Assembly (NCBI RefSeq): GCF_001723305.1 | Contig: NZ_LPWF01000024.1 | Coordinates: 40,985-104,984 of the forward strand | DNA length: 64,000 nt | From: Methyloceanibacter superfactus | GTDB taxonomy: Bacteria > Pseudomonadota > Alphaproteobacteria > Rhizobiales > Methyloligellaceae | Direction of reading: 5' to 3' | Part shown: positions 8,600 through 18,353 of the stretch, piece by piece | Position numbering within the stretch: the stretch's first letter is position 1 | Layout: every line of letters starts with the position of its first letter | Translations under genes and position numbers: made by a program | The notes under the pieces: generated by a model | What the model was told of the DNA's origin: nothing | What the model saw: only the letters and a program-made list of their open reading frames with translations | Databases searched by the model: none

Positions 8600-10402
8600 A
8601 TGGCCATTCGTCAGCTGCCGCCGAACCTCATAAATCGCATTGCCGCGGGTGAGGTCGTCGAGCGGCCTGCAAGCGTCGTCAAGGAGTTGGTGGAGAACGC
8701 CATCGACGCCGGGGCGCGCCGTATCGACGTCACCGCCACCGGTGGGGGCCTCCAGCTCATCCGCGTCGCCGACGATGGCGCCGGCATGGGCCCCGACGAT
8801 CTGGCGCTCGCGGTCGAGCGCCACGCCACCTCCAAGCTGAACGGCGACGATCTCTCCCACATTCTGACGCTCGGCTTTCGCGGCGAGGCGCTGCCGTCGA
8901 TCGGCGCGGTCGCCAGATTGTCCATCACCAGCCGCGCCCAAGGCGCCAAGGAGGCCGCCACCATCACCGTGGACGGCGGGCGCAAGGCGCCGTTGAAGCC
9001 GGCCGCGCGGTCCTCCGGCACCGAGGTCGAAGTGCGCGACCTGTTCTACGCCACGCCCGCCCGGCTGAAATTCATGAAGTCCGAGCGCGCCGAGGCGGCG
9101 GCCATTGCCGACACTATGAAACGGCTGGCCCTCGCCCATCCGGACATCGCCTTCGCACTGTCTAATGGCGAGCGCACCACGCTGCGCCTCGAGGCCTGCC
9201 CGCCCGGGCTGATGGATCATGCGCTGGCGCGCATGGGGCGCATCCTCGGGTCCGATTTCGTCGACGACGCGCTGCCCGTCTCGGCGGTGCGCGGCACGAT
9301 GAGCGTCGAGGGCTTTGCCGGCCTCCCCACGCTCCATCGGCCGAACGGGATGCAGGCCTATCTCGTGGTCAATGGCCGGCCGGTGCGCGACAAGCTGATC
9401 GCGGGCACCGTGCGCGCCGCCTATGGCGACCTCGTGCCCAGGGGACGCTATCCCATGCTGGCGCTGTTTCTGACCGTGCCGCCCGAGGAGGTGGACGTGA
9501 ACGTCCATCCCGCCAAGACGGAACTGCGATTCCGCGATCCCAACGCCGTGCGCTCGCTCCTGATCGGGGCGTTGCGCGAGGCGCTGGGCGCCGCCGGCCA
9601 CCGCGCCACGGCGAGCCTGTCCCAATCGGCGCTCGAGCGCATGGTGCGCCCGTCCGCGCCGCACGCCTATGCCGGCCCGCAAGCCTATCAGAGCCGCCCG
9701 AGCCCGCGCACATTCGGGCTGGCGGAGCGCGGCCAGGCGCCGCTCACGCCCGTCTCGATGCCCAGCGGCGATACGCGCGGCAGCACCATCTCCGACGACG
9801 AGACCGGGACCGACTACCCGCTCGGCGCCGCCCGCGCGCAAGTGCAGGACACCTTCATCATCGCCGAGACGGATGACGCGCTCGTCATCGTCGATCAACA
9901 CGCCGCCCATGAGCGCCTGGTTTATGAGCGCCTCAAGCGGAGTTACGGCAATGGCGGCATCGCCCGGCAGATGCTGCTCATCCCCGAAGTGTCGGAATTC
10001 GACGGCGAGGCGGCAGCCGCATTGGTGGCCGCGTCAGATGCCTTGGAACGCCTGGGGCTCGTGGTCGAGGCGTTCGGCCCCGAGGCCATCGTCGTGCGCG
10101 AAGTGCCGGGCCTGCTCGGCAATTGCGATGTGAAAGGTCTATTGTCGGACTTGGCGGCGGCGCTCGCCGAGGCGGACGACGGGGAAGGGAGCGGTCTCCT
10201 GGCGGACCGGCTCGATCATGTGCTCTCCACCATGGCCTGCCACGGCAGCGTCCGGGCGGGGCGGCGCCTTTCACCCGAGGAGATGAACGCGCTCCTCCGC
10301 GACATGGAGAGGACGCCCTTCTCGGGCCAGTGCAATCATGGCCGTCCCACCTATATCGAGCTCAAGCTCACGGACATCGAGAAGCTGTTCTCGCGCCGCT
10401 AG
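8600..10402 (+). CDS. mutL: DNA mismatch repair protein MutL (endonuclease type)
   Basis: 600-residue MutL. The N-terminal GHKL ATPase is complete: ELVENAIDAGA, DDGAGM, RHATSK and GFRGEAL. The C-terminal domain carries the metal-dependent endonuclease motif DQHA(x)2E(x)4E (about residues 431-442), plus ACH, CNHGRP and a terminal FSR. This is therefore a nicking MutL, as expected in bacteria without MutH. The 3' end overlaps the convergent gene on the minus strand by 35 bp. Confidence 0.96.
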   Translation: MAIRQLPPNLINRIAAGEVVERPASVVKELVENAIDAGARRIDVTATGGGLQLIRVADDGAGMGPDDLALAVERHATSKLNGDDLSHILTLGFRGEALPSIGAVARLSITSRAQGAKEAATITVDGGRKAPLKPAARSSGTEVEVRDLFYATPARLKFMKSERAEAAAIADTMKRLALAHPDIAFALSNGERTTLRLEACPPGLMDHALARMGRILGSDFVDDALPVSAVRGTMSVEGFAGLPTLHRPNGMQAYLVVNGRPVRDKLIAGTVRAAYGDLVPRGRYPMLALFLTVPPEEVDVNVHPAKTELRFRDPNAVRSLLIGALREALGAAGHRATASLSQSALERMVRPSAPHAYAGPQAYQSRPSPRTFGLAERGQAPLTPVSMPSGDTRGSTISDDETGTDYPLGAARAQVQDTFIIAETDDALVIVDQHAAHERLVYERLKRSYGNGGIARQMLLIPEVSEFDGEAAAALVAASDALERLGLVVEAFGPEAIVVREVPGLLGNCDVKGLLSDLAAALAEADDGEGSGLLADRLDHVLSTMACHGSVRAGRRLSPEEMNALLRDMERTPFSGQCNHGRPTYIELKLTDIEKLFSRR

Positions 10403-10901
10403 AGCTCGACGCGCTCGGTGCCTGGTGATCGGTGACGCAGGCCGCCAGCGCGGCGATGGCGTCGCGCGTATCGGTCAGCTCGAAGGTGAATTCGGTGCCG
10501 TCGGCGACGATCCTGAGCAGCTTGCCGTGGCGCAGCGCCTCGACCATCGGGTCGGAGTTTTCGAGCGGGATGAGGATGCCGTGCTCGTCGACCACCTTGG
10601 CCACGGCGGCGATGGGGTTTTCCTGGTCGATGATGAGGAGCACCGCCTTGCGGCTGCCGACCTCGAGAGTCTTGGTCTCGTCGGCGATGACGATGCCCCA
10701 GTCGAAATCCTTGCTGATGACGAAGCCGAGCAGGACGCCCCGCTTCGATTCCGCCGTCATGGTGCAGTCGGAGAACTGGCCGTCCGAGTCGTAATTGGCG
10801 TCGCCCTGCCAGACGCCCGAGGTAAAGCGATCCTCGACGATGTCCGTCGCTGCGGCGGCCGCCAGAATCAAAGGCGCAAAAAGCAACGCGCGTAAAATCA
10901 T
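10368..10901 (-). CDS. Secreted protein of unknown function
   Basis: About 177 residues with an N-terminal signal peptide (MILRALLFAPLILAAAAA). The ATG at 10901 is chosen because GGAGG precedes it at normal spacing. The mature part contains one cysteine pair (SDCTM and AACV) and looks like a small beta-rich periplasmic protein; I cannot assign a family. The last 12 codons are antisense to the mutL 3' end. A one-base slip would instead end the gene at the TAG inside the shared CTAG near 10400, so the true C-terminus is uncertain. Convergent with mutL. Confidence 0.7.
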   Translation of the reverse strand: MILRALLFAPLILAAAAATDIVEDRFTSGVWQGDANYDSDGQFSDCTMTAESKRGVLLGFVISKDFDWGIVIADETKTLEVGSRKAVLLIIDQENPIAAVAKVVDEHGILIPLENSDPMVEALRHGKLLRIVADGTEFTFELTDTRDAIAALAACVTDHQAPSASSSSGARTASRCP

Positions 10902-10972
10902 CAGCCTCCCCACTCCTGCGCCTTGTTGTATTTAAACATATTTCTTGGGCCGGTGGGGCGATGGGCCGGATT

Positions 10973-11533
10973 CTAGTCCCCTGATTTGGCGATGCCGATC
11001 TCCGTGGTGCCGTAGCGCCGCCGGTCGATCTCCACGAAGGGCTGCGGCCACGGCACGGCGACGCCGGCGCGGTCCTCGATGACGGCGATGGCCTCGTCTT
11101 TCACCCAGCCCCCGTCGATTGCCGAGGCCAGCGCCCGCTCTCCGAGACTTTGCGCGTATGGCGGGTCGCAGAAGACGAGATCGAAGGGCGCCAGCGTGCC
11201 GGCGGGCCCGAGGCTCGTCGCGTCCCGCCGCCAGATCTTGGTGACGCCGGTGAGGCCCAAGGCCTCCACGTTGCGGCGGATGGCGGCCCGGGCGGCGGCT
11301 CCCTCCTCGATGAAGAGGCAGAACCGTGCCCCGCGCGACAGTGCCTCGAGCCCGAGCGCGCCGGAGCCGGCGAACAGGTCAAGCACGCGCGAGCCCTCGA
11401 AGTCGACGGCCGGTGCGCCATGCTCCAGGACGTTGAACAGAGCCTGGCGCACCCGGTCCGAGGTGGGCCTGGTGGCGAGCCCCTCCGGCGCCTCGATCTT
11501 GGCGCCTTTGAATTTGCCGGTGATGATCCTCAT
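10973..11533 (-). CDS. rsmD: 16S rRNA (guanine(966)-N(2))-methyltransferase RsmD
   Basis: Methylates G966 of 16S rRNA using S-adenosylmethionine. The 186-residue protein starts MRIITGKFKG and has the SAM-binding loop DLFAGSGALGLEALSRGA. The N2-methyltransferase catalytic motif is DPPY (in FCDPPYAQ). Length is normal. Its ATG overlaps the rluB stop by 4 nt (ATGA), so the pair is translationally coupled. Confidence 0.95.
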   Translation of the reverse strand: MRIITGKFKGAKIEAPEGLATRPTSDRVRQALFNVLEHGAPAVDFEGSRVLDLFAGSGALGLEALSRGARFCLFIEEGAAARAAIRRNVEALGLTGVTKIWRRDATSLGPAGTLAPFDLVFCDPPYAQSLGERALASAIDGGWVKDEAIAVIEDRAGVAVPWPQPFVEIDRRRYGTTEIGIAKSGD

Positions 11534-12434
11534 CGCCGGCGCGTCGCTTGCCGGTCGAGATGCCCACGGCGCAGGCCGAATTCCGCGGCGAGCTTTTCGC
11601 CGAGCTGGTCGACGATCACTTTCGGCTTCACCTCTTCCACCATGCCCGCCGCCAGATCACCGAGCGCGAACGGCCCGAAGGAGATGCGGATCAGCCGGTT
11701 CACGGTGAGCCCGAGATGCTCGGCGATGCGCTTCACCTCGCGATTCTTGCCCTCGCGAAGCCCCAGCATCAGCCACTGATTGGTACCTTGCTGCCGCTCG
11801 AGCGTGGCTTCGACCGGGCCGTAATTCACCCCGTCGATGGTGACGCCCTGTTTCAGGCCGTCGAGCGCCTCTTGCGTCACCCGGCCATGTACGCGCACTC
11901 GGTAGCGCCGCACCCAGCCGGTGCTCGGCAGCTCCAGATGCCGCGCCAGGGCGCCGTCGGTGGTGAGCAGCAGAAGCCCCTCGGTATTGATGTCGAGCCG
12001 GCCGACCGACACCACGCGTGGCAGCTTGGCCGGTAGCGCCTCGAACACGGTCTTGCGACCGAGCGGGTCCTTATGGCTGGTGACGAGGCCTTTCGGCTTG
12101 TTGTAGCGCCACAGCCGCGCCGGTTCCGCTTGGGGCAGGGGCTGACCGTCCACGGTGACAGTATCGGCGGGGCCCACCACATGGGCGGGCGCTTGAGCAC
12201 CGTGCCGTTGACGGCGACCCGCCCCGCCTCGATCCATTTCTCCGCGTCGCGGCGCGAGCAGAGCCCGGCATGGGCCATGGCCTTGGCGATGCGCATGGGC
12301 TCGGGCGCGCGGATTGGCTCCGGCGCGCGCTTCGGCCCGGGCCCGCGTTTGGGCTCGGGCGCACGTTTGGGCGCACCCCCCTTTTTCGGAGCCGCTTGAC
12401 CCCGGCTTCGCTTCTCGCCCAGTTTGTCCGCCAT
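11530..12434 (-). CDS. rluB: Ribosomal large subunit pseudouridine synthase RluB-type (frameshifted)
   Basis: Pseudouridine synthase of the RsuA/RluB group, acting on 23S rRNA. The N-terminus from ATG 12434 is a basic Pro/Arg/Lys-rich leader followed by an S4 RNA-binding domain (CSRRDAEKWIEAGRVAVNGTVLKR). Near 12188 the frame breaks. The catalytic domain continues in the next frame: VVGPADTVTV, then WRYNKPKGLV and VGRLDINTEGLLLLT with its catalytic Asp. One missing base in a GC-rich CGCCCGCCC stretch explains this. The 5' leader of about 50 residues is longer than usual. Its start codon shares CATG with the divergent tadA start. Confidence 0.85.
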
Positions 12435-12924
12435 GACGGCGAGATATGCAGATGCAGGGGGTTCAGACAAGAGCTCCCTGGATAAGAGTCCCATGGAGCT
12501 GGCGCTCGCGGAGGCCGAGGCCGCGCGCGACCGCGGCGAGGTGCCCATCGGCGCCGCGGTCGTGAGCGCAAGCGGGGCGGTGCTGGCCCGAGCCGGCAAC
12601 CGCACGCTCGAATTGCGCGATCCCACGGCCCATGCGGAGCTATTGGCGATCCGCGGGGCTTGCGCCGAGCTTGGCAGCGAGCGGCTCGTCGACTGCGATC
12701 TCTATGTCACGCTCGAGCCCTGCGCCATGTGCGCCGCGGCGATCTCCTTCGCCCGCATCCGGCGGCTCTATTTCGGCGCGGCGGACGAGAAGGGCGGCGC
12801 CGTGGAGCATGGCCCGCGCTTCTTCCAGCAGGCCACCTGCCACCACGCGCCGGACGTCTATGGCGGCATCGGCGAGGCCAAGGCCGCTAGCTTGCTCAAG
12901 GGCTTCTTCGCAGCCCGGCGCTAG
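12433..12924 (+). CDS. tadA: tRNA-specific adenosine deaminase TadA
   Basis: Converts A34 to inosine in tRNA-Arg (ACG). The cytidine-deaminase-fold zinc site is complete: HAE at residues 67-69, counting from ATG 12433, and PCAMC with Cys97 and Cys100. The ATG at 12433 overlaps the rluB ATG on the other strand. An internal ATG at 12494 would start the protein at MELALAEAEAARDRGEVP and gives a more typical length of about 143 residues, so the true start is uncertain. A divergent pairing of tadA with rluB is common in this order. Confidence 0.93.
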   Translation: MTARYADAGGSDKSSLDKSPMELALAEAEAARDRGEVPIGAAVVSASGAVLARAGNRTLELRDPTAHAELLAIRGACAELGSERLVDCDLYVTLEPCAMCAAAISFARIRRLYFGAADEKGGAVEHGPRFFQQATCHHAPDVYGGIGEAKAASLLKGFFAARR

Positions 12925-12934
12925 AAGCGCGAGC

Positions 12935-13156
12935 TTAGTTCTGCAGGTTCAGGTTCCACTTGCCCGGCGTGTACCAGAGGCAGCCGTTGAGCTGCTCGGA
13001 CCACAGGCATTTCTGGCCGGGGCGGGGGCCGGGGAGCGTGCCGTTCCGCTTATGGGTGAGGAGGGACTCCTCCCAGCGCTGACCGACGCTTTCGGCGGCA
13101 AGAGCGGCGGTCATCGACAGGACGAGGAAGCTTAGGCCGATTATCAGGGGGCGCAT
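12935..13156 (-). CDS. Small secreted protein of unknown function
   Basis: About 73 residues. From the ATG at 13156 it begins with a signal peptide (MRPLIIGLSFLVLSMTAALA). The mature part of about 50 residues is Trp- and Cys-containing (KCLWSEQLNGCLWYTPGKW), suggesting a small disulfide-bonded periplasmic protein. The start is supported by a GGAG about 7 nt upstream; ATGs at 13168 and 13186 are alternatives. Convergent with tadA, with only 10 nt between the stops. No family recognised. Confidence 0.6.
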   Translation of the reverse strand: MRPLIIGLSFLVLSMTAALAAESVGQRWEESLLTHKRNGTLPGPRPGQKCLWSEQLNGCLWYTPGKWNLNLQN

Positions 13157-13432
13157 ATCAGTCTCCATGGGGTGAGACCAAATCATCCCTGCGTCGGCCT
13201 AATATTGAGTTGAGTAAACCAGTGAACAAGCCGTGAGTAACGTCTTGCTATACTTGCAACACCCGAGCAACCGTTAGAATAAAATTTGAGAGAAATGCCG
13301 CCGGACTAGGGCTCAGAGCGCCAGGGCAAACGGCTAGCCATGTCCGCTTGGTCATGGCCAAGCACACGCCACAGCAAAAGCGGCGGTCGCGGGCAACCGA
13401 ATGTCGTGGAGAAAGAGGAAGACGAAGCGAGT

Positions 13433-13786
13433 CTAGTAGTTCGACTCAGGCGTCCAGTAGCGCATGCTCGGGGGATAGTTGGCTTCCGGATACATGCGCT
13501 GGAGTGCCTGGATCTCGATATTGCCCTTCTCGTAGGGCACGAAGCCGAAATAATACTCCCGGCCGCGAGGCCCGACCCCGGTGGCGTAGGGATAGCGCGG
13601 AGTGCGGCCGCGCTGGAAAATCTTAGTCTGCTCCACCTGCGAAGCATGGCCTTGCGGCGGGGCGACGACGCCCGGCGCGGCGCGAACCGGGCCGGCCCAG
13701 GTCAGGAGCCAAATGTAGAAGAGAATCGCGGCGACCCCCATCAACCCACACAGGGTTTTCTTGGATACGGGGAGGTCGTGCGTCAT
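13433..13786 (-). CDS. Small single-pass membrane protein of unknown function
   Basis: About 117 residues from the ATG at 13786, which has GGAGA at good spacing. One transmembrane helix (LMGVAAILFYIWLLTWAG) near residues 15-32 is followed by a roughly 80-residue soluble part rich in Pro and Tyr (RYPYATGVGPRGREYYFGF). The short basic N-terminus suggests an anchored protein with the C-terminus outside. I do not recognise a family. The 277 bases between this gene and 13156 show no further gene. Confidence 0.55.
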   Translation of the reverse strand: MTHDLPVSKKTLCGLMGVAAILFYIWLLTWAGPVRAAPGVVAPPQGHASQVEQTKIFQRGRTPRYPYATGVGPRGREYYFGFVPYEKGNIEIQALQRMYPEANYPPSMRYWTPESNY

Positions 13787-13954
13787 TTGATTCTCCAAAC
13801 AGGCGCCATATGACTTGCAGATGGTGACGCCATCGTGAATTCGCAACGCTTCACCACCAGAAAACGGCAAAAACGCGTCGAAGTCGCTCACTTTGCCGGA
13901 GGCAAGTGAATCTCTTGCTAATAGGCATGTCATCTTGAGGGCGGCGGCGTGCCC

Positions 13955-15223
13955 TTAGCGCTTGATCGCCCGCCAGCCGATGTCGCGGCGGCAGAAGCCG
14001 CCTGGCCAGCCGATCTTGTCGACCGCCGCATAAGCCCGGGCTTTCGCGGCGGCGATATCCGCCCCCCGCGCCGTCACCCCGAGCACGCGCCCGCCGGTGG
14101 CGAGGACCCGGTCTCCGTCGCGCTTGGTGCCGGCATGGAAGATCTCCACGTCCGGATCGGCGGCGGCCTCGGTGAGCCCCTTGATCTCGGTGCCCTTCTG
14201 GTAGTCGCCGGGATAACCCTTCGCAGCCATGACCACGCACAGCGCCGCCGCGTCGTGCCAGTCGAGCGTGACGCCATGAAGTTTGCCTTGCGCGGTGGCG
14301 AGGAGCGCCGGCAGCAGGTCCGACTTGAGGCGCATGACGAGCGCCTGCGTCTCCGGATCGCCGAAGCGCACATTATATTCGATGAGCTTGGGCGCCCCGT
14401 CCTGGATCATCAGCCCGGCATAGAGCACGCCTTTGAAGGGCGTGCCCCGCGCTTTCATGGCCGCGACGGTGGGCGAGATGATCTCGTCCATGACGCGCTT
14501 GCAGAGTGTCTCGTCCATGATCGGCGCCGGCGAATAGGCGCCCATGCCGCCGGTATTGGGGCCCGTGTCGCCGTCATGCACGCGCTTGTGGTCTTGTGCC
14601 GTGGCGAGCGGCAGAGCGCTCTCGCCGTCCACCAGGACGAAGAAGCTCGCCTCCTCGCCGCTGAGATGCTCCTCCACCACGACCTCGGCGCCTGCTTCCC
14701 CAAAGGCGCCGGTGAAACAGGCATCGATGGCCGAATAGGCCTCGAAATGCGAATTGGCGATCACCACGCCCTTGCCGGCGGCCGAGCCGTCCGCCTTGAT
14801 CACCACGGGCAGCGGTTGCGCGGCCACATGGGACTTGGCGGGCGCGGCTTCCTTGAAGCGGCCGTAAGCCGCGGTCGGGATGCCGTATTCGGCGCAAAGA
14901 TCCTTGGTGTATCCCTTGGAGCCTTCGAGCTGCGCCGCCGCCTGCGACGGTCCGAACACGGCAATGCCATGGGCTTCGAGATCGTCGGCAAGACCGGCGA
15001 CGAGCGGCGCCTCGGGTCCGATCACGACCAGGCCGATAGCCTTGTCGCGGCAGAATTGCGCCACCGCGTCATGGTCGGCCACGTCGAGCGAAACGCAGTC
15101 GGCGACCTCGGCAATGCCGGCATTCCCCGGCGCGCAATAGAGCGCCTCGAGCAGGGGACTTTGCTTGAGCTTCCAGGCGAGCGCATGCTCGCGTCCGCCG
15201 CCGCCGATCAGAAGCACATTCAC
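13955..15223 (-). CDS. purD: Phosphoribosylamine--glycine ligase (GARS)
   Basis: Second step of purine biosynthesis: joins glycine to phosphoribosylamine with ATP. The 422-residue protein starts [19 protein letters not shown] and has the ATP-grasp loop [14 protein letters not shown]. The family signature RFGDPETQ follows later. Length and ends are normal. It is divergent from xseA across about 126 bp, which must hold the promoters of both. This purD/xseA arrangement is common in the order. Confidence 0.96.
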   Translation of the reverse strand: MNVLLIGGGGREHALAWKLKQSPLLEALYCAPGNAGIAEVADCVSLDVADHDAVAQFCRDKAIGLVVIGPEAPLVAGLADDLEAHGIAVFGPSQAAAQLEGSKGYTKDLCAEYGIPTAAYGRFKEAAPAKSHVAAQPLPVVIKADGSAAGKGVVIANSHFEAYSAIDACFTGAFGEAGAEVVVEEHLSGEEASFFVLVDGESALPLATAQDHKRVHDGDTGPNTGGMGAYSPAPIMDETLCKRVMDEIISPTVAAMKARGTPFKGVLYAGLMIQDGAPKLIEYNVRFGDPETQALVMRLKSDLLPALLATAQGKLHGVTLDWHDAAALCVVMAAKGYPGDYQKGTEIKGLTEAAADPDVEIFHAGTKRDGDRVLATGGRVLGVTARGADIAAAKARAYAAVDKIGWPGGFCRRDIGWRAIKR

Positions 15224-15349
15224 CGCGCTCTACGCTCCGCTGTTCGCTGCCCTTGTCCGCCTTCCGAAGGGCCTATATGCCCTACGAAAGAAGATGCGGG
15301 CGCTCTTAGCACGAGACGGCGCGTCCGCGAAAATGAGATGACGTGAGAA

Positions 15350-16806
15350 ATGGCCAGCCGCATCCCTAAAGAGACCCAGACGAATCTCATCGAGTACACC
15401 GTTTCCGAGCTCGCCTTCGCGCTCAAACGGACGGTGGAGGACGCCTATGGCTCGTGCGGCTGCGTGGCGAGGTCTCCGGCTATCGCGGACCCCACGCCTC
15501 AGGCCATTGCTATTTCACCATCAAGGACGAGAAGGCCTGCATCGAGGCGGTCGTCTGGCGCTCGACCTTCGCCCGGCTGAAGTTCAAGCCGGAAGAGGGG
15601 CTGGAGGTCATCGCCAAGGGCAAGATCACCACCTATCCAGACCGGTCCAAGTACCAGATCGTCATCGACGACATCGAGCCGGCGGGCGTCGGCGCCCTCA
15701 TGGCTTTGCTCGAGCAGCGGAAGAAGCAGCTCGCCGCCGAAGGCCTGTTCGACGAGGCGCGCAAGCTGGCGCTGCCGTATCTGCCGCGCGTCATCGGCGT
15801 GGTGACTTCCCCCACGGGCGCGGTGATCCGCGATATCCTCCATCGCCTGGAGGATCGCTTTCCCACCCATGTTCTGGTCTGGCCGGTGCGCGTCCAGGGC
15901 GAGACTTGCGCGGCCGAAGTGGCGGCGGCCATTCACGGTTTCAACGCCGGCACGGTCTCGCGCATGCCGCGCCCGGATCTCATTATCGTCGCCCGCGGCG
16001 GCGGCAGCCTCGAGGATCTCTGGGGCTTCAACGAGGAGATCGTCGCCCGCGCCGTGGCCGCGAGCGCCATTCCGCTGATCTCGGCGGTCGGCCATGAGAC
16101 CGACTGGACCATCATCGACCTCGTCGCCGACCACCGCGCGCCGACGCCGACCGCCGCCGCCGAGCGCGCGGTGCCGGTGCGCGCCGATCTGCTCATCGCG
16201 GTGCGGAGCTTCGGCCTGCGGGGCGCGAGCACGCTCAGGCGCGCCTTGGAGAATTTCCGCACCCGTTTCATCGGCTCCGCGCGGGGGCTGCCGCGCCGCG
16301 CCGACATTCTCGGTCTGCCGCGCCAGCGCCTCGATGCCGCGAGCCACAAATTGCCCCGCGCGCTCCTCGCCAACGCGGTGGCTCATCGCACAGGGCTCGA
16401 CCGTGCCGGCTCGCGGCTGCGTCCCCATCTCGTGGCGCGGGCAGCCATCGCCGGCCGCGACAAGCTCATCCGCCTCGACCGCGCCAAGGCGCGCTCGCTC
16501 GCAAGCCTGATGGATCGCGCGCGCCGCCGTCTCGACGGGCAGGCGAAGCTGCTCTCCACGCTCGGCTATCACAATGTCCTGGCGCGCGGCTTCACCCTGG
16601 TGCGTGCCGCCGACGGCACCATGATCCGCTATGCGAGCGAGGTGCAACCGGGCGCCGCCCTGGACATCGAGTTCGCCGATGGCCATGTTGACGCCCATGC
16701 CGATCCGCGCGGGGGCAAGACGGAGAGCTCTTCGCAGAAGACAGATGCGGCTCCGGCGAAACAGGCGCGTAAGCCCGCTGACGGAAAGCAGGGAAGTCTT
16801 CTTTAG
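15350..16806 (+). CDS. xseA: Exodeoxyribonuclease VII large subunit (frameshifted near the N-terminus)
   Basis: Large subunit of exonuclease VII, which degrades single-stranded DNA to oligonucleotides. The N-terminal OB-fold begins at ATG 15350 ([21 protein letters not shown]). At about 15450 the frame breaks and the gene continues in another frame as [21 protein letters not shown]. One missing base in GGCTC (expected GGCCTC) would join them. The catalytic domain is intact ([33 protein letters not shown]). The C-terminal tail is Lys/Gln-rich and unconserved. The intact protein would be about 485 residues. Confidence 0.9.
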
Positions 16807-16870
16807 CGCGCTAGCAACCGATGGGCCGTGAGGCTATGGTGACGGACCACGAGAGAGTGCCACGGATTTG

Positions 16871-17088
16871 ATGAACCGCTTCGAACGCAATCTCGGCTTC
16901 AAGGGCGAGGCCAAGCTCAAATATCTCGACGGGGAAGTCCAGGTCTGACGCCCGGCGACTTCGTGCGCTGTGCCGTCACCGGCAAGGCCATCCCGCTCGA
17001 CGAGCTGCGCTATTGGAGCGTGGATCTGCAAGAGGCCTATGCCGACGCGGAAACCTCTCTCAAGCGCTTCCGCGATACCCGCGTCTAA
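16871..17088 (+). CDS. DUF2093 family protein (frameshifted)
   Basis: A small conserved alphaproteobacterial protein of about 72 residues. It begins MNRFERNLGFKGEAKLKYLD at the ATG at 16871 and hits a TGA at about 16946. One base restored in GGTCTGACG (expected CCTGACG) continues it as TPGDFVRCAVTGKAIPLDEL through YWSVDLQEAYA to a TAA at 17086-17088. The two halves match the DUF2093 pattern, including the Cys in RCAVTG. Function unknown. It follows xseA and is convergent with the lipid A operon. Confidence 0.8.
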
Positions 17089-17096
17089 TCGCTAGA

Positions 17097-17315
17097 TCAT
17101 TGCGCGGAGAGGCGTCTGGCTTCTCCCGGCGCGAGGTCTGATGCCGGAACCTCGCCTTCCTTCGTCAACCTTGCTTCGACGTGATGGGGATGGAAGCGAA
17201 GATGCGTCGCCACCTCCTTGATCGCATCATGGGCCGTCGCGGTGTTGACCGCCCATTGCTCGCTTGCTTCCATTTCGTCCTCGTACCAAGTCGCCTTCAC
17301 CAGCCAAATCGACAT
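17097..17315 (-). CDS. Small conserved protein of unknown function downstream of lpxK
   Basis: 72-residue soluble protein (MSIWLVKATWYEDEMEASEQ at the N-terminus), with an acidic Glu-rich middle and a HHVEARL segment. The ATG at 17315 is 2 nt downstream of the lpxK stop, so it is the last gene of the waaA-lpxK operon. No signal peptide or membrane segment is visible. I cannot assign a function. Confidence 0.7.
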   Translation of the reverse strand: MSIWLVKATWYEDEMEASEQWAVNTATAHDAIKEVATHLRFHPHHVEARLTKEGEVPASDLAPGEARRLSAQ

Positions 17316-17317
17316 GC

Positions 17318-18349
17318 TTAGATCCTCTTAGAGTGTTTGGCGCGTTGCGTTGCCGCATCGCTCAGGAGCGCCGCGAGCCTGTCTGCATCTTCGAACGTGA
17401 CGACGATGGGGAAGGGGCGCGAGCGGTTCTTGAGCTCGGTGACCGCGCTTTCCGGATCGTCGTCGGGCAAGCGCACCCAGTCCTTCTGCGTCGTCACCAG
17501 CATCGCGCTTTTCTCATCCGCTGCTTTGAGCAGGCGTTGCGCCTCGCGCTCCTTGAAGCGGTGATGGTCGGGGAATCCCTGGCTGTCGACGAGCCGCGCG
17601 CCGTTGCCGCGCAGCGTGGCGAAGAACTTGGTGGGCCGCGCGATGCCGGCGAAGCCGATTACCGGCAAGACTCCGAGCCAGCGGGCATCGCAATCGGGTG
17701 CGATCTTGGCCTTGAGCACGGGCTTGCCGGCGCGCTCGAAGGCCTCGACCAGCGACGCGGCCTTGTTGCCTTCGCCGATCACGGCCAGCGCATCGGCCCG
17801 GGCGAGCTGACCCGCGAGCGGCGCCCGCAACGGCCCGGCCGGGATGACACGCCTATTGCCGAGCCCGGAGGCCGCATCCACCACGATCAGTGAGAGATCC
17901 TTGGCCAGCGACGGATTCTGGAAGCCGTCATCCATGACGATGATATCGGCGCCGCTTGCCTCGATGGCCTTGGCGCCGGCGACACGGTCGGCCGCGACGA
18001 AAGTGGGCGCCACTTCGGCGAGCAGCAGCGGCTCGTCGCCGACCTCATCCGCCGCCTGACCTTCGACGCGCACGACGCCCCTGGCCGCGCCGCCATAGCC
18101 GCGGGTGAGGAAAGCCGGTGTCCTGCCCGCCGCTTTCAGGGCCGTGGCCGATGGCGATGGGGTCGGCGTCTTGCCGCCCCCGCCGGCGGTGAAATTGCCG
18201 ACGCAGATCACCGGCAGCGTCGAGCGGTAGGCCGGGTCCTTGCTCATGCGCGAGTGCGCGATGCGCCCATAGAGCGCCGCGACAGGGGCGAGCACCGAGG
18301 CCAGCAGCCCGTGCTTGCGATACCACCAGGAAGGCGTGCCGACACCCAT
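17318..18349 (-). CDS. lpxK: Tetraacyldisaccharide 4'-kinase LpxK
   Basis: Phosphorylates the 4' position of the lipid A disaccharide at the inner membrane. The 343-residue protein has the Walker A sequence GNFTAGGGGKT and the later DDGFQN motif. The ATG at 18349 is 4 nt past the waaA stop. Just after Walker A (about 18148-18162) the sequence reads TPTPSPSATALKAAG, whereas a shift of one base over five codons gives PIAI, the hydrophobic helix expected there. This suggests a one-base loss and a one-base gain close together. The rest of the protein is normal. Confidence 0.93.
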   Translation of the reverse strand: MGVGTPSWWYRKHGLLASVLAPVAALYGRIAHSRMSKDPAYRSTLPVICVGNFTAGGGGKTPTPSPSATALKAAGRTPAFLTRGYGGAARGVVRVEGQAADEVGDEPLLLAEVAPTFVAADRVAGAKAIEASGADIIVMDDGFQNPSLAKDLSLIVVDAASGLGNRRVIPAGPLRAPLAGQLARADALAVIGEGNKAASLVEAFERAGKPVLKAKIAPDCDARWLGVLPVIGFAGIARPTKFFATLRGNGARLVDSQGFPDHHRFKEREAQRLLKAADEKSAMLVTTQKDWVRLPDDDPESAVTELKNRSRPFPIVVTFEDADRLAALLSDAATQRAKHSKRI

Positions 18350-18353
18350 GGCG

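Noticed and set aside
8552..9910. 452-codon minus-strand frame opposite mutL
   Set aside because: MutL is complete with all motifs on the plus strand; the antisense frame is compositional.
13949..15346. 465-codon plus-strand open frame opposite purD
   Set aside because: It is antisense to the well-conserved purD gene, has no family features, and arises from the codon bias of GC-rich DNA.
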